Source: Vibrio anguillarum (lineage in GTDB: Bacteria; Pseudomonadota; Gammaproteobacteria; Enterobacterales; Vibrionaceae). Taken from it: a stretch of DNA of 64,000 nucleotides. A program made the translations under genes and the position numbers. Within the stretch, counting starts at the first letter, position 1. Each line of letters starts with the position of its first letter. Positions 1 to 8,407 of the stretch are shown piece after piece. The notes under the pieces were generated by a model. That model was not told the DNA's origin. It was given only the letters and a program-made list of their open reading frames with translations, and did not search any database. The DNA lies in assembly GCF_001989995.2 (NCBI RefSeq), contig NZ_JAHGUP010000039.1:58190-122189 (forward strand), read 5' to 3'.

Positions 1-1
1 A

Positions 2-1201
2 CTGCTCGTGTGGCCTGTCCTCTTTTATAAACTGGGTCAGCGTAATGGTGCCGAGCTCACCCAGCACAAGGCGGATTTGCGTATTGCAACGCTTGACTGG
101 TTGCAAGGCTACAGTGAACTGACCCTGTTTGGTGCAGAAAACCGTTACCGTGAAGCGATTCTTAGAGCGCAGCAAAAATTGCTGGTCAATCAATTGGCTA
201 ACGCTCATTTTTCTGGCCTTGCACAAGCACTGCTCATGCTCGCTAATGGCTGGACGCTTGTGTTAGTGATCTGGCTTGCCGCCGATGGTGTGGCAGGTAA
301 TCAACCCGACCCGATGATTGCACTGGTGGCTTTTGCAACTATGGCAAGTTTTGAGCTGCTGATGCCGATTGCTGGTGCATTTCAACATTTAGGGCAAACA
401 CTCACTTCTGCTCGCCGCCTCAACGATATTATTCTGGCTGAGCCTGAAGTTCAATTTCCTACCGCTTTAACTCAGCACTCAGGTCAATTCGATATTGAAT
501 TTTCAGACGTAACCTTTCACTATCCTGACAGCAGCCAAGATGTGTTACGCGGTGTTAATCTCCATATTCCCGCAGGGCATCGCGTTGCGATAGTGGGGCA
601 AACAGGCTCGGGCAAATCAACCTTAATGCAATTGCTGTCACGCTATTGGGATCCACAGCAAGGTAGCGTCTCTATTGCAGGTACCCACTTAACAGCGTGG
701 AATGAGAACGAACTTCGCCAAACCATCAGTGTGGTTAGCCAACGTGTAGATGTACTCAATGGCACGCTGCGAGACAACCTCGCGATGGCCAATCCAAGCG
801 CAAACGATCAACAGTTAGCTCACGCCTTAACGCAAGTCGGTTTACATACTCTATTGGACGATCTAGGTTTGGACGCATGGCTGGGTGACGGCGGCCGTCA
901 GCTCTCTGGTGGAGAGAAACGCCGCATCGGTATCGCGCGCGCACTGCTGCATAACGGTTCCATTTTATTACTCGATGAACCCACGGAAGGCTTGGATAAA
1001 CAAACAGAGCAGCAAATTCTGGCTCTATTTCAACAGCATTTTGCGCATAAAACGGTCCTCTTTATTACTCACCGCTTGGTCGAGTTAGAAACAATGGATG
1101 CTATTTGCCTGATTGAACAAGGTGAAATAGTGGAATACGGTAGCCACCAAACGTTATTGGCCAAACAAGGCCGCTATTTCCAACTACAGCAAACCTTGTA
1201 G
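2..1201 (+). CDS. cydC: CydC, heterodimeric thiol ABC exporter subunit (5'-truncated)
   Basis: ATP-binding/permease subunit of the CydDC exporter of cysteine and glutathione, needed for cytochrome bd assembly. The frame is open from base 2, so the true start and most of the N-terminal membrane domain lie before the window. What remains is the last part of the transmembrane region (hydrophobic stretch around residues 65-125 of the visible part) and a full nucleotide-binding domain: Walker A GQTGSGKST, signature LSGGEKRR, Walker B ILLLDEP and a switch His in FITHR. The Asp-Glu before Pro indicates a competent Walker B. CydD should lie just upstream. CydC is preferred over a generic lipid ABC exporter because of the diverged C-terminal sequence and the neighbours rluB and trp, a known Vibrio order. 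Confidence 0.88.
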   Translation: MLVWPVLFYKLGQRNGAELTQHKADLRIATLDWLQGYSELTLFGAENRYREAILRAQQKLLVNQLANAHFSGLAQALLMLANGWTLVLVIWLAADGVAGNQPDPMIALVAFATMASFELLMPIAGAFQHLGQTLTSARRLNDIILAEPEVQFPTALTQHSGQFDIEFSDVTFHYPDSSQDVLRGVNLHIPAGHRVAIVGQTGSGKSTLMQLLSRYWDPQQGSVSIAGTHLTAWNENELRQTISVVSQRVDVLNGTLRDNLAMANPSANDQQLAHALTQVGLHTLLDDLGLDAWLGDGGRQLSGGEKRRIGIARALLHNGSILLLDEPTEGLDKQTEQQILALFQQHFAHKTVLFITHRLVELETMDAICLIEQGEIVEYGSHQTLLAKQGRYFQLQQTL

Positions 1202-1288
1202 CCATCGTTTGTCATTTGCTCGTTATGAGACTTATCTTTTTTAGGAACACTATGCTGAATTAGGTAACTGAAGCTTGGTATGAAAAAT

Positions 1289-1330
1289 CTTCGCCCTCTT
1301 GCTTTGAGAGTCAGTGCATGAGGGTGAAGA
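1289..1330. repeat. Long imperfect hairpin between cydC and the EAL gene
   Basis: Inverted arms at 1289-1298 (CTTCGCCCTC) and 1320-1329 (GAGGGTGAAG) pair fully with one G-U, extended by a T-A pair, around a 21-nt loop. No T-run follows, so it is not a standard terminator. A nearby GAAGCGGC motif occurs twice (about 1329 and 1345). The rest of 1202-1431 holds no convincing gene. It could be a dispersed intergenic repeat, but I have only one copy to look at. Confidence 0.4.
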
Positions 1331-1431
1331 AGCGGCCTTGCAAAGAAGCGGCAGTCAACCAAACTAGCTAAATACATACCTCATCAGCTTAATAAGTACT
1401 GAGCGTACTACTCATTTTATAGGTGAGATTT

Positions 1432-2922
1432 TTAATTAATATTCAAAGATAGATGGTTAATAAGATCTTCCACTGGCATTGGGTGTCCTAGGTAGTAGCC
1501 CTGCACTTGTTGACAGCCCATTGTCTGCAAAATTTTCAATTGGTTGGCTGTCTCTACGCCTTCTGCCACAATATTGATGTCAAAACTTTGCGCCATAGCA
1601 ATAATGGCATTCACTATCGTTCTTGAGCGATCATCATGTTCTACTTCAGAGACGAAACTGCGGTCAATTTTGATTTCATCTACAGTAAGATCTTTGAGCA
1701 TGGCAAGTGACGTATAACCCGTGCCAAAATCATCGATGGAAAAAGTAATCCCGTTAGATTGCAGATTAGAAATAATTTCAACACTCTTTTTCATATCGGT
1801 AAGCGTTGCTGTTTCCGTAATTTCAATGCGTATGAATGAGTTCAAATTCTCATGCTGCTGAATAAATCGCGTGAGTTCATACATCTCATCAGCATTATTG
1901 AACTCAGTCGCGGAGACATTAACAGCAACGTGTTTAATTTGTGTCCCCAATATTCCTGAACGCCCCAGCTCCTGTGATACTTTTCCAACCACAAATTTGG
2001 AGATAGCGCCCGTCAAGCCATTGTCCTCGGCTAATGGGATAAAAACATCCGGCGGGATAGCGCCTTTAACAGGATGGTTCCAACGAATCAGTACTTCGAC
2101 ACCGTTGACTGTTAATGTTTTTAGGTCATATTTAGGTTGATATACAACCGTTAAGCTATCGTCGTCGATCGCTAAGCGCAGGTCGAGGACCATTTGCCGG
2201 CGCTGCATCGCTTTTTCTGTTAATGTTTTGTCATGATACTGAATGGCATTCTTTTGTTTCTTTGCAACATTAAGAGCCTCAGTCGCGGAAACCATCAGTT
2301 CTCTGGCACTGATACCATCGGCTGGGTAAATGGCAACACCTATGCAGCAAGTTGTTTCAATATTGTGTTGCTTGGCCCGATGGGTATACAGACGTTGGAC
2401 GCTCCGAACATGAGAATCCATATCTACAGCGTCACTCAACTTTACAAAACTGGCAAACTGATCGGCATGTAAGCGCGATACTAATGAGCCGGGCAAAGTC
2501 ATTTCGTTAATATCGTGAGCTAAATCCTGCAAAAATGCATCTGCACGCTCAAACCCCAGAGTTTCGTTGATACTTTTAAAATCGTCGACATCGAGGTAAC
2601 AAAGAATAAATCGCTCATTAGACTTTAATTTCTTGATCGTTATATTGAGAGTGCGCACAAACATACTAAGGCTGTGCAGCCCAGTGAGGCTGTCCATATC
2701 ATTGGCCTTTTCTAGTAAGCGGTTACCTCTAAGCACCAACATGAGCAAAAGTAAGGCGGTAATACTGACAAACATCAACCCCTTATAGGTTTGAGCGAGA
2801 GCGCGCAACTGGGCGTTATCTATCAATAATTCGACTGTCATATCCGAGAATAATATCCAGAGCACGGCAAATGTTGCGTAGATAAGTGTCACTTTAACGG
2901 CTGAGATGCCTGCTCTATCCAT
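1432..2922 (-). CDS. Membrane-anchored degenerate-GGDEF/EAL cyclic-di-GMP phosphodiesterase
   Basis: 496 residues. Two membrane segments (about 10-32 and 47-65) anchor a cytoplasmic GGDEF-like domain (about 70-235) and an EAL domain (about 245-490). The GGDEF active site reads HADQF (152-156), so no diguanylate cyclase activity is expected. The EAL domain keeps the phosphodiesterase residues: E of EVL (276), N335, E367, D397/D398 in DDFGTGY, K418, E454 in AEGVET and Q474. It therefore likely cleaves c-di-GMP, with the GGDEF-like part serving as a regulatory or dimerisation module. No separate sensor domain is visible; the short loop between the membrane helices is the only periplasmic part. 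It stands alone between cydC and rluB. Confidence 0.85.
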   Translation of the reverse strand: MDRAGISAVKVTLIYATFAVLWILFSDMTVELLIDNAQLRALAQTYKGLMFVSITALLLLMLVLRGNRLLEKANDMDSLTGLHSLSMFVRTLNITIKKLKSNERFILCYLDVDDFKSINETLGFERADAFLQDLAHDINEMTLPGSLVSRLHADQFASFVKLSDAVDMDSHVRSVQRLYTHRAKQHNIETTCCIGVAIYPADGISARELMVSATEALNVAKKQKNAIQYHDKTLTEKAMQRRQMVLDLRLAIDDDSLTVVYQPKYDLKTLTVNGVEVLIRWNHPVKGAIPPDVFIPLAEDNGLTGAISKFVVGKVSQELGRSGILGTQIKHVAVNVSATEFNNADEMYELTRFIQQHENLNSFIRIEITETATLTDMKKSVEIISNLQSNGITFSIDDFGTGYTSLAMLKDLTVDEIKIDRSFVSEVEHDDRSRTIVNAIIAMAQSFDINIVAEGVETANQLKILQTMGCQQVQGYYLGHPMPVEDLINHLSLNIN

Positions 2923-3136
2923 GTTTAACTAACTCCAAATCTACCCGCTTATGATCGTAACATTGTAGCATCACTAAAATTTAGTCAACCATACCATACA
3001 TGCCACATGTAGCCTGTTTCTTCACTCTACACACTTAATACCGGAAAATATGGAACATATGGATGTCAATCATGTACAAGTGCTCAATACCAACTCTATT
3101 GTTTTAATTTTTAGTTTATTATCAATCTCTTAAACG

Positions 3137-3164
3137 AAAAAATCCCGAGCTTAGCTCGGGATTT
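3137..3164 (-). terminator. Terminator downstream of rluB
   Basis: Perfect 11-bp stem at 3140-3150 and 3154-3164 (core ATCCCGAGC/GCTCGGGAT) with a 3-nt loop. The A-run at 3137-3142 becomes the U-tail on the minus strand, so it fits rluB. T-rich sequence on the other side is weaker. Confidence 0.8.
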
Positions 3165-3198
3165 AAATATCAATTAACAGGCAACGAGAAAGTTTCGC

Positions 3199-4242
3199 TT
3201 ATCGACGTGGCGCTTTCGCTTTACCAGTTTGAGGCCGACCAGTGCCGCGGCTACCATCTGCACCACTGTTACGGGTACTTGAAGCAGGCTTGCGACGGCC
3301 AGTAGTTGTGCCATTGGTTGTCGTACCGTTAGTTTTTTTACCATTCGTCGTTGTACCATTGGTCGTACGACTTTTAGGCTTGCCTGTCGTCGTTACGCGC
3401 TCTTCATGGCGCTTAACGGCACGGCGAATTTTTTGGCTACGCGCACGCTCACGAGTACGTGAAGTGTTGTCTTTGCTCAAATCTAGCATCGTCTCTTTCT
3501 CAGGACGCAGTTCAACCAATTCACGTAAATAGTTTACATCTTTAAGATCCAGTTCCATCCAACCGCCGCGTGGCAGTTTTTTGTCCAAATAGATCTCGCC
3601 ATAACGAACGCGTTTCAAACGGCTCACTGTGGTATCTTGAGATTCCCAAAGACGACGAACTTCACGATTACGGCCCTCGTTAATCGCGACGTAGAAAGTA
3701 TGGTTCATACCTTCACCACCAGCGTAAACGATATCTTCAAAGCGTGCCAAGCCATCTTCTAGCTCAACCCCTTTAACGAGGTTACGCACTTTCTGCTCGT
3801 TCACTTCGCCAAAAACACGCACTAAATATTCGCGTTCTACTTGACGGCTTGGGTGCATAAGGCGATTAGCCAATTCACCATCGGTAGTAAAGAGAAGTAA
3901 GCCTGAGGTGTTGGCATCTAAGCGGCCAACTGAAATCCAACGCGAACCACGAATTTTAGGTAGACGATCAAATACCGTCCGACGACCTTCTGGATCATGA
4001 CGGGTACAAAGCTCACCTTCCGGTTTGTAGTAAGCAAGCACTCGACAAATAACCTCTTCTGGCGCTTTAACGGAAACAGCATGTCCATCAATACGCACAA
4101 CTGCGTTATCATCTTCTAGACGCTCGCCCAACATAGCTACCTTGCCATTAACACTGACACGTCCTGCTCTAATCAAAGCTTCTAACTCACGACGAGAACC
4201 ATGACCAGCTCGTGCTAAAACTTTTTGTAACTTTTCGCTCAT
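3199..4242 (-). CDS. rluB: RluB, 23S rRNA pseudouridine-2605 synthase
   Basis: RsuA/RluB-family enzyme that converts U2605 of 23S rRNA to pseudouridine. An S4-like RNA-binding domain starts the protein ([19 protein letters not shown]). The catalytic domain follows with the family motif [23 protein letters not shown], whose Asp is the nucleophile, and [11 protein letters not shown]. Residues up to about 270 match the family core. The C-terminal 75 residues are basic and low-complexity, including four consecutive NG-x-x-T pentapeptides (295-314), RNA-tail-like and probably disordered. The start is the ATG that precedes the S4 motif. It is followed closely by yciO and the YciV gene on the same strand further upstream, but the gap of 121 bp suggests its own promoter. 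Confidence 0.92.
   Translation of the reverse strand: MSEKLQKVLARAGHGSRRELEALIRAGRVSVNGKVAMLGERLEDDNAVVRIDGHAVSVKAPEEVICRVLAYYKPEGELCTRHDPEGRRTVFDRLPKIRGSRWISVGRLDANTSGLLLFTTDGELANRLMHPSRQVEREYLVRVFGEVNEQKVRNLVKGVELEDGLARFEDIVYAGGEGMNHTFYVAINEGRNREVRRLWESQDTTVSRLKRVRYGEIYLDKKLPRGGWMELDLKDVNYLRELVELRPEKETMLDLSKDNTSRTRERARSQKIRRAVKRHEERVTTTGKPKSRTTNGTTTNGKKTNGTTTNGTTTGRRKPASSTRNSGADGSRGTGRPQTGKAKAPRR
3301..3360 (-). repeat. Four 15-bp tandem repeats in the rluB tail
   Basis: Four in-frame 15-bp units encode [15 protein letters not shown] and NGTTT. The units differ at third positions and at the KK pair, so this is an aged repeat, not a perfect slippage tract. Unit length is a multiple of three, so copy-number changes would keep the frame. 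Confidence 0.8.
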
Positions 4243-4363
4243 TTATCTACCTATGTGTCGTCTTCACAGACGTCGAATGAAAAAATGCGACCCCAAAATC
4301 GCGGCCGCATAGTATCTCAAATTCTACGCCAAAAAGCACTCGTTTTGATGGCCTACTCAAAAG

Positions 4364-4984
4364 CTATTCAAAAGGTGTTGGATCGCCCGCTCCCACGCGA
4401 GCAACCACCATCTCATCTTCACTGAAATCAATCACTGTCGTCGGCTGTTCACCTAAATAACCCCCGTTTAAAATGACATCCACGGCGTGTTCAAGGCGAT
4501 CCCGAATCTCTTCTGGATCCGATTCTGTATGGGTGTTGCCGGGCAAAATAAGTGAGGTGGACATTAGCGGTTCACCTAACGCTTCAAGTAAATCAAGTGC
4601 AATACGGTTATTAGGCACGCGGATACCAATCGTCTTACGCTTCGCATTCATCAACCGACGTGGCACTTCTTTGGTCCCTTTAAAAATAAACGTATAAGGG
4701 CCAGGTGTATTATTCTTTAGCAAGCGAAAAGCGGTATTATCCACACGCGCATAAAAAGAGAGCTCTGACAAATCACGGCACAGCAAGGTAAAATTATGCT
4801 TATCATCAAGGCGGCGAATTTGGCAAATACGCTCTAGTGCTTGTTTATTTTCTAGTTGGCAGCCTAGTGCATAACCAGAATCCGTTGGGTACACAACAAC
4901 TCCGCCATTGCGGATAATAGCAACCGCTTGAGTAATCAAGCGAGTCTGCGGGTTTTCTGGATGAACGTAAAAAAACTGGCTCAT
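4364..4984 (-). CDS. yciO: YciO-type Sua5/YrdC-family protein (L-threonylcarbamoyladenylate synthase-like)
   Basis: 206 residues beginning [13 protein letters not shown], as in E. coli YciO. The fold is that of the Sua5/TsaC family, which makes threonylcarbamoyl-AMP for tRNA t6A. Visible family motifs are the early [12 protein letters not shown] segment, a KxR-rich patch ([11 protein letters not shown]), [10 protein letters not shown], and [28 protein letters not shown]. YciO proteins have much lower activity than TsaC and their cellular role is not settled. Its ATG overlaps the stop of the upstream YciV-type gene (ATGA, 4981-4984), so the two are translationally coupled. Confidence 0.88.
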   Translation of the reverse strand: MSQFFYVHPENPQTRLITQAVAIIRNGGVVVYPTDSGYALGCQLENKQALERICQIRRLDDKHNFTLLCRDLSELSFYARVDNTAFRLLKNNTPGPYTFIFKGTKEVPRRLMNAKRKTIGIRVPNNRIALDLLEALGEPLMSTSLILPGNTHTESDPEEIRDRLEHAVDVILNGGYLGEQPTTVIDFSEDEMVVARVGAGDPTPFE

Positions 4985-5850
4985 TGTAATTCCTCATTAT
5001 TGAGTCTATCTACGGGGCTTAAACCCCAATCTTTCCAGACAGGATCGACGCCAGAAGGCAACCAAAGATTTCGCCCCAGTTCCATCCAAGGTGAGGGGTA
5101 ATGAAAGTCACTACCTTGAGAAGCTAATAGATTGTATTGTATGGCATAATCGGCTAAATTACGTCTTTCTTGTGGCGCTTGTTGTGGCTGTGCCACTTCC
5201 ATAGCGTCACCACCCGCTTCTACAAACGCCGTTATTAAGCGCTTGAGCCACTTGGTCGTCAAGTCATATCGTCCAGGATGCGCTAATACCGCTTGGCCAC
5301 CAGCGGCGTGTATTGCTTCAACGGCATCGGTCATCGAGCACCAACTTGGTGGTACATACCCGGGATTATCGCGGGTGAGAAACTTTTTGAACACCTGCTG
5401 CATGTTCTTCGCAAAACCCTGTTCAACCAGCCATTTTGCGAAATGCGCACGAGTAATCGGTGCTTCTCCGGCGATGGCTTGCACCTCTTCTAACACCCCT
5501 TCACGTGTCACTTTTTGCAATCGTTGTGCAATCAATTGTGCGCGCTGCACACGATGTGCCTTTTGCTGCTCAATTAACTGCTGCAGAGCTTGAGCGTTTG
5601 AGTCGATGTTGAGCCCAACAATATGAATATCTTTATTTTGCCAAACCGTGGAAATCTCGATGCCATCGATCAAGGTGATGGGTAATTGTTGCTGATTAAT
5701 ATAGTCATGAGCAATAGTTAATGCATCAGTCGTATCGTGATCAGTGATCGCCAATACCTCAATATCAAAGCTTAGCGCCCTATCGATTAACGCTTGCGGC
5801 GATAACCTGCCATCTGAAGAAGTGGTGTGGCTATGTAGATCAATTCTCAT
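4981..5850 (-). CDS. rnm: PHP-domain exoribonuclease RNase AM (YciV/TrpH)
   Basis: 289 residues with the polymerase-and-histidinol-phosphatase (PHP) metal site: [11 protein letters not shown] at the start, [15 protein letters not shown], and C-terminal SDFHYPSPW. In E. coli this protein (YciV, once TrpH) is a 5'-3' exonuclease that trims the 5' ends of rRNAs and also acts on 3',5'-bisphosphonucleotides. Its ATG at 5850 is only 27 bp from the trp promoter -35 on the opposite strand, the same divergent arrangement as in E. coli. It shares four bases with the next gene, yciO. Confidence 0.88.
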   Translation of the reverse strand: MRIDLHSHTTSSDGRLSPQALIDRALSFDIEVLAITDHDTTDALTIAHDYINQQQLPITLIDGIEISTVWQNKDIHIVGLNIDSNAQALQQLIEQQKAHRVQRAQLIAQRLQKVTREGVLEEVQAIAGEAPITRAHFAKWLVEQGFAKNMQQVFKKFLTRDNPGYVPPSWCSMTDAVEAIHAAGGQAVLAHPGRYDLTTKWLKRLITAFVEAGGDAMEVAQPQQAPQERRNLADYAIQYNLLASQGSDFHYPSPWMELGRNLWLPSGVDPVWKDWGLSPVDRLNNEELQ

Positions 5851-5876
5851 AATTTTATTTTGGCCATCTTTTAGGC

Positions 5877-5911
5877 TTGACTTTTTACTCTCGCACTAGT
5901 TAACTAGTACG
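5877..5911 (+). promoter_or_regulatory. trp promoter with overlapping TrpR operator
   Basis: -35 TTGACT (5877-5882), 17-bp spacer and -10 TTAACT (5900-5905), the same -10 and spacing as E. coli trp. The palindromic operator CGCACTAGTTAACTAGTACG (5892-5911) covers the -10 and differs from the E. coli trp operator by one base in this stretch. Trp-bound TrpR would block RNA polymerase here. Confidence 0.93.
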
Positions 5912-5941
5912 CAAATGCAAGGCACGTATTTGAGGTTGACC

Positions 5942-6052
5942 ATGTTACAAGAATTTAACCAAAACCATAATCACAATTTAAGCGCAGCTTCATCTGAGCT
6001 CAATTGGTGGCACACTTGGACAAGTTCTTGGTGGGCAACCGTGTACTTTTAA
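5942..6052 (+). CDS. trpL: trp operon leader peptide, 36 aa, five Trp codons
   Basis: Short ORF with a TGAGG ribosome site (5931-5935) six bases before ATG. It encodes 36 residues, with Trp at 22, 23, 26, 30 and 31 (tgg codons at 6005, 6008, 6017, 6029 and 6032). It is much longer than the 14-residue E. coli leader. The last two Trp codons lie inside the antiterminator strand GGUGGGC (6030-6036), which can pair with GCCCGCC at 6074-6080, the left arm of the terminator. Stalling at Trp22-26 would leave that strand free and allow readthrough. Confidence 0.93.
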   Translation: MLQEFNQNHNHNLSAASSELNWWHTWTSSWWATVYF

Positions 6053-6070
6053 AATAGAACACGAATTCAC

Positions 6071-6104
6071 AAAGCCCGCCTCAATGAGCGGGCTTTTTAT
6101 TTTG
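6071..6104 (+). terminator. trp attenuator
   Basis: Nine-bp stem AAAGCCCGC (6071-6079)/GCGGGCTTT (6088-6096), 8-nt loop and a T-rich tail. It lies 18 nt after the trpL stop and before trpE. The competing antiterminator is 6030-6036 with 6074-6080. Confidence 0.92.
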
Positions 6105-6178
6105 TCGAATAGCTCACATTACATTGCGCAATAAAACAGCGCCCCCCCCAAAGTGATGATTGGGTCTCTAAGAGGATT

Positions 6179-6229
6179 ATGCGAGTATGGACGACAGGAA
6201 CATTAAAATTCATCAAGGAGGTCTTGTGA
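6179..6229 (+). CDS. Possible 16-aa upstream ORF coupled to trpE
   Basis: ATG at 6179 follows AAGAGG (6170-6175) and opens a 16-codon frame (MRVWTTGTLKFIKEVL) whose TGA at 6227-6229 overlaps the preferred trpE GTG as GTGA. Such stop-start overlaps often couple translation. The frame contains one Trp codon. It may be chance, or a small coupling cistron between the attenuator and trpE. Confidence 0.3.
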   Translation: MRVWTTGTLKFIKEVL

Positions 6230-7791
6230 ATAAGACCATTGAAATTAAAAACTTAGGCCAAATTGACGTAATCAATATGTCCGTGCCTTATACCCAAGAT
6301 CCAACACGTCTATTTCATACGCTATGTGAGTCAAAAACAGATTGTTTGCTATTAGAATCCGCCGAGATCGACTCAAAACAGGATCTCAAAAGTCTATTAT
6401 TGGTTGATGCTGCCGTGCGCATCACCTGCTTTGGTCACGTTGTCACTTTTCACGCATTGACAGACAATGGTCAACAGCTCATCGAACATCTACAGCGTAA
6501 TATTAAAGCGGATATTGAACATCAGTTACAACAAAATACCTTAACGCTTCAATTTCAAGCACCATGCGACACGCTAGACGAAGATTCTCGCCTACGCGAA
6601 GCCTCTTCTTTTGATGCACTACGCCTCGTGCAGCACAGTTTCGATCTTCGTCATCACGATAAACATGCCCTCTTTCTAGGCGGTTTATTTGCCTACGATT
6701 TGGTGGCCAACTTCGAACCGCTAGGAAATGCCGATACGACTAATCAGTGTCCAGACTACGTTTTTTATATCGCAGAAACCTTGTTGGTGATTGACCATAA
6801 AACTGAGCATTGTCAGTTGCAAGCCAGTGTTTTTAACCCCACGCCAACAATGCGCGAAACATTAATTACTCGTTTACAAGAGATCGCGCAGCAATGTGCC
6901 GCACCCAAATTACTACCGCAAGCCAAAACCGTAGCTAACGTAAGCGTGACAACGAATATTTCTGACCAAGAGTTTTGCAAGACCGTTCAAGCGTTAAAAG
7001 AATTTGTCGTGAAAGGCGATGTTTTTCAGGTGGTCCCTTCTCGCCGATTTACCCTGCCTTGCCCTTCACCACTTGCTGCTTATAAAAAACTGAAAGAGAG
7101 CAATCCAAGCCCTTACATGTTTTATATGCAAGACGAACGCTTTACTCTGTTTGGCGCTTCTCCTGAAAGCGCATTGAAATACGCCACCGAAACCAACCAG
7201 ATTGAGATTTACCCTATCGCAGGGACTCGCCGCCGTGGTAAACGCGCCGATGGTTCAATTGATTTTGATTTAGATAGCCGCATTGAACTTGAACTACGTT
7301 GCGACAAAAAAGAGAACGCTGAACACATGATGTTGGTCGACCTTGCGCGCAACGATGTCGCGCGTATTGCACAAGCAGGAACGCGCCACGTCGCTGATTT
7401 ATTGAAAGTGGATCGCTACAGTCACGTTATGCATTTGGTTTCTCGCGTGGTGGGTCAACTCCGAAGCGATCTCGATGCACTGCACGCTTACCAAGCGTGC
7501 ATGAATATGGGCACACTCACTGGTGCGCCGAAGATTCGCGCCATGCAGCTTATCCGTAACGTGGAAAAAGCCCGCCGTGGCAGTTACGGTGGCGCGGTAG
7601 GCTATCTTACCGGGGAAGGCGATTTAGATACTTGCATTGTGATCCGCTCGGCTTATGTCGAACAGGGTATTGCGCAAGTTCAAGCGGGCGCTGGGGTCGT
7701 TTATGATTCAGACCCTCAATCGGAAGCCGACGAGACACGTGGTAAAGCACAAGCCGTGATCTCTGCAATTCAAGCCGCGCATCAGGAGTAG
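6226..7791 (+). CDS. trpE: TrpE, anthranilate synthase component I
   Basis: Aminase subunit that converts chorismate and ammonia to anthranilate, paired with TrpG. The N-terminal LLESAEIDSK segment is the Trp feedback site. The chorismate-binding C-terminal half shows PSPYMFYM, GASPES, PIAGTRRRG, DLARNDVARI and GSYGGAVGYL. The start is uncertain. GTG at 6226 has a strong AAGGAGG (6215-6221) and gives the VNKTIEI start seen in Vibrio TrpE (521 aa), so I prefer it. An in-frame ATG at 6187 would add 13 residues. Five bases separate it from trpG. Expression follows TrpR and the attenuator. Confidence 0.95.
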   Translation: MNKTIEIKNLGQIDVINMSVPYTQDPTRLFHTLCESKTDCLLLESAEIDSKQDLKSLLLVDAAVRITCFGHVVTFHALTDNGQQLIEHLQRNIKADIEHQLQQNTLTLQFQAPCDTLDEDSRLREASSFDALRLVQHSFDLRHHDKHALFLGGLFAYDLVANFEPLGNADTTNQCPDYVFYIAETLLVIDHKTEHCQLQASVFNPTPTMRETLITRLQEIAQQCAAPKLLPQAKTVANVSVTTNISDQEFCKTVQALKEFVVKGDVFQVVPSRRFTLPCPSPLAAYKKLKESNPSPYMFYMQDERFTLFGASPESALKYATETNQIEIYPIAGTRRRGKRADGSIDFDLDSRIELELRCDKKENAEHMMLVDLARNDVARIAQAGTRHVADLLKVDRYSHVMHLVSRVVGQLRSDLDALHAYQACMNMGTLTGAPKIRAMQLIRNVEKARRGSYGGAVGYLTGEGDLDTCIVIRSAYVEQGIAQVQAGAGVVYDSDPQSEADETRGKAQAVISAIQAAHQE

Positions 7792-7796
7792 CAGAC

Positions 7797-8387
7797 ATGG
7801 CCAACATTATTTTTATCGATAACTTTGATTCCTTTACCTACAACCTTGTTGATCAATTCCGCTCACTCGGCCATACGGTGACAGTTTATCGCAACAACAT
7901 CGCCGCACAGAGCATTGAACAAGCGGTCTTTCAATTGGATGAACCGCTGCTGCTACTCTCCCCCGGACCGGGCGCGCCCGCAGACGCGGGATGCATGCCA
8001 CAATTAATCCAACGCCTTAAGGGCAAAGTGCCGATCATTGGCATCTGTTTAGGTCACCAAGCGATTGTTGAAGCTTACGGCGGCACCGTCGCGGGTGCTG
8101 GCGAAATTATCCATGGAAAAATCTCGATGATGGAACACCAACATCACCGTATTTACCAACAGCTACCGTCACCACTAGCCATTGCTCGTTATCATTCCCT
8201 AGTGGCTACTGAGGTTCCAGATAGTTTAACCATCACGGCTGAGGTTGATGGGCTCGTGATGTCCGTGGTGCAAGAGCAAGATAAAGTGTGCGGCTTTCAA
8301 TTTCATCCAGAGTCCATCATGACTACTCATGGCGCAGCATTGCTTGCCAATGCGATCGATTGGGCTTTAGAAAAAAGCACCCACTAA
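7797..8387 (+). CDS. trpG: TrpG, anthranilate synthase glutaminase subunit
   Basis: Class I glutamine amidotransferase (196 aa) that supplies ammonia to TrpE. The catalytic Cys is in GICLGHQAI and the His-Glu pair in FHPESIMT; the oxyanion segment is SPGPGAPADAG. It stands alone and is not fused to TrpD, unlike E. coli TrpGD, so the Vibrio operon order E-G-D holds. It lies 5 bp after trpE and 20 bp before trpD. Confidence 0.95.
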   Translation: MANIIFIDNFDSFTYNLVDQFRSLGHTVTVYRNNIAAQSIEQAVFQLDEPLLLLSPGPGAPADAGCMPQLIQRLKGKVPIIGICLGHQAIVEAYGGTVAGAGEIIHGKISMMEHQHHRIYQQLPSPLAIARYHSLVATEVPDSLTITAEVDGLVMSVVQEQDKVCGFQFHPESIMTTHGAALLANAIDWALEKSTH

Positions 8388-8407
8388 CGGATTTATAGGG
8401 ATATTTT

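Noticed and set aside
1174..1377. 67-residue minus-strand frame after cydC
   Set aside because: It overlaps the cydC end and the hairpin region, is rich in Arg/Phe/Leu without family sense, and has no good ribosome site.
6187..6225. ATG at 6187 as the trpE start
   Set aside because: The AAGGAGG directly before GTG 6226 and the VNKTIEI start fit Vibrio TrpE better; the longer form is not excluded.
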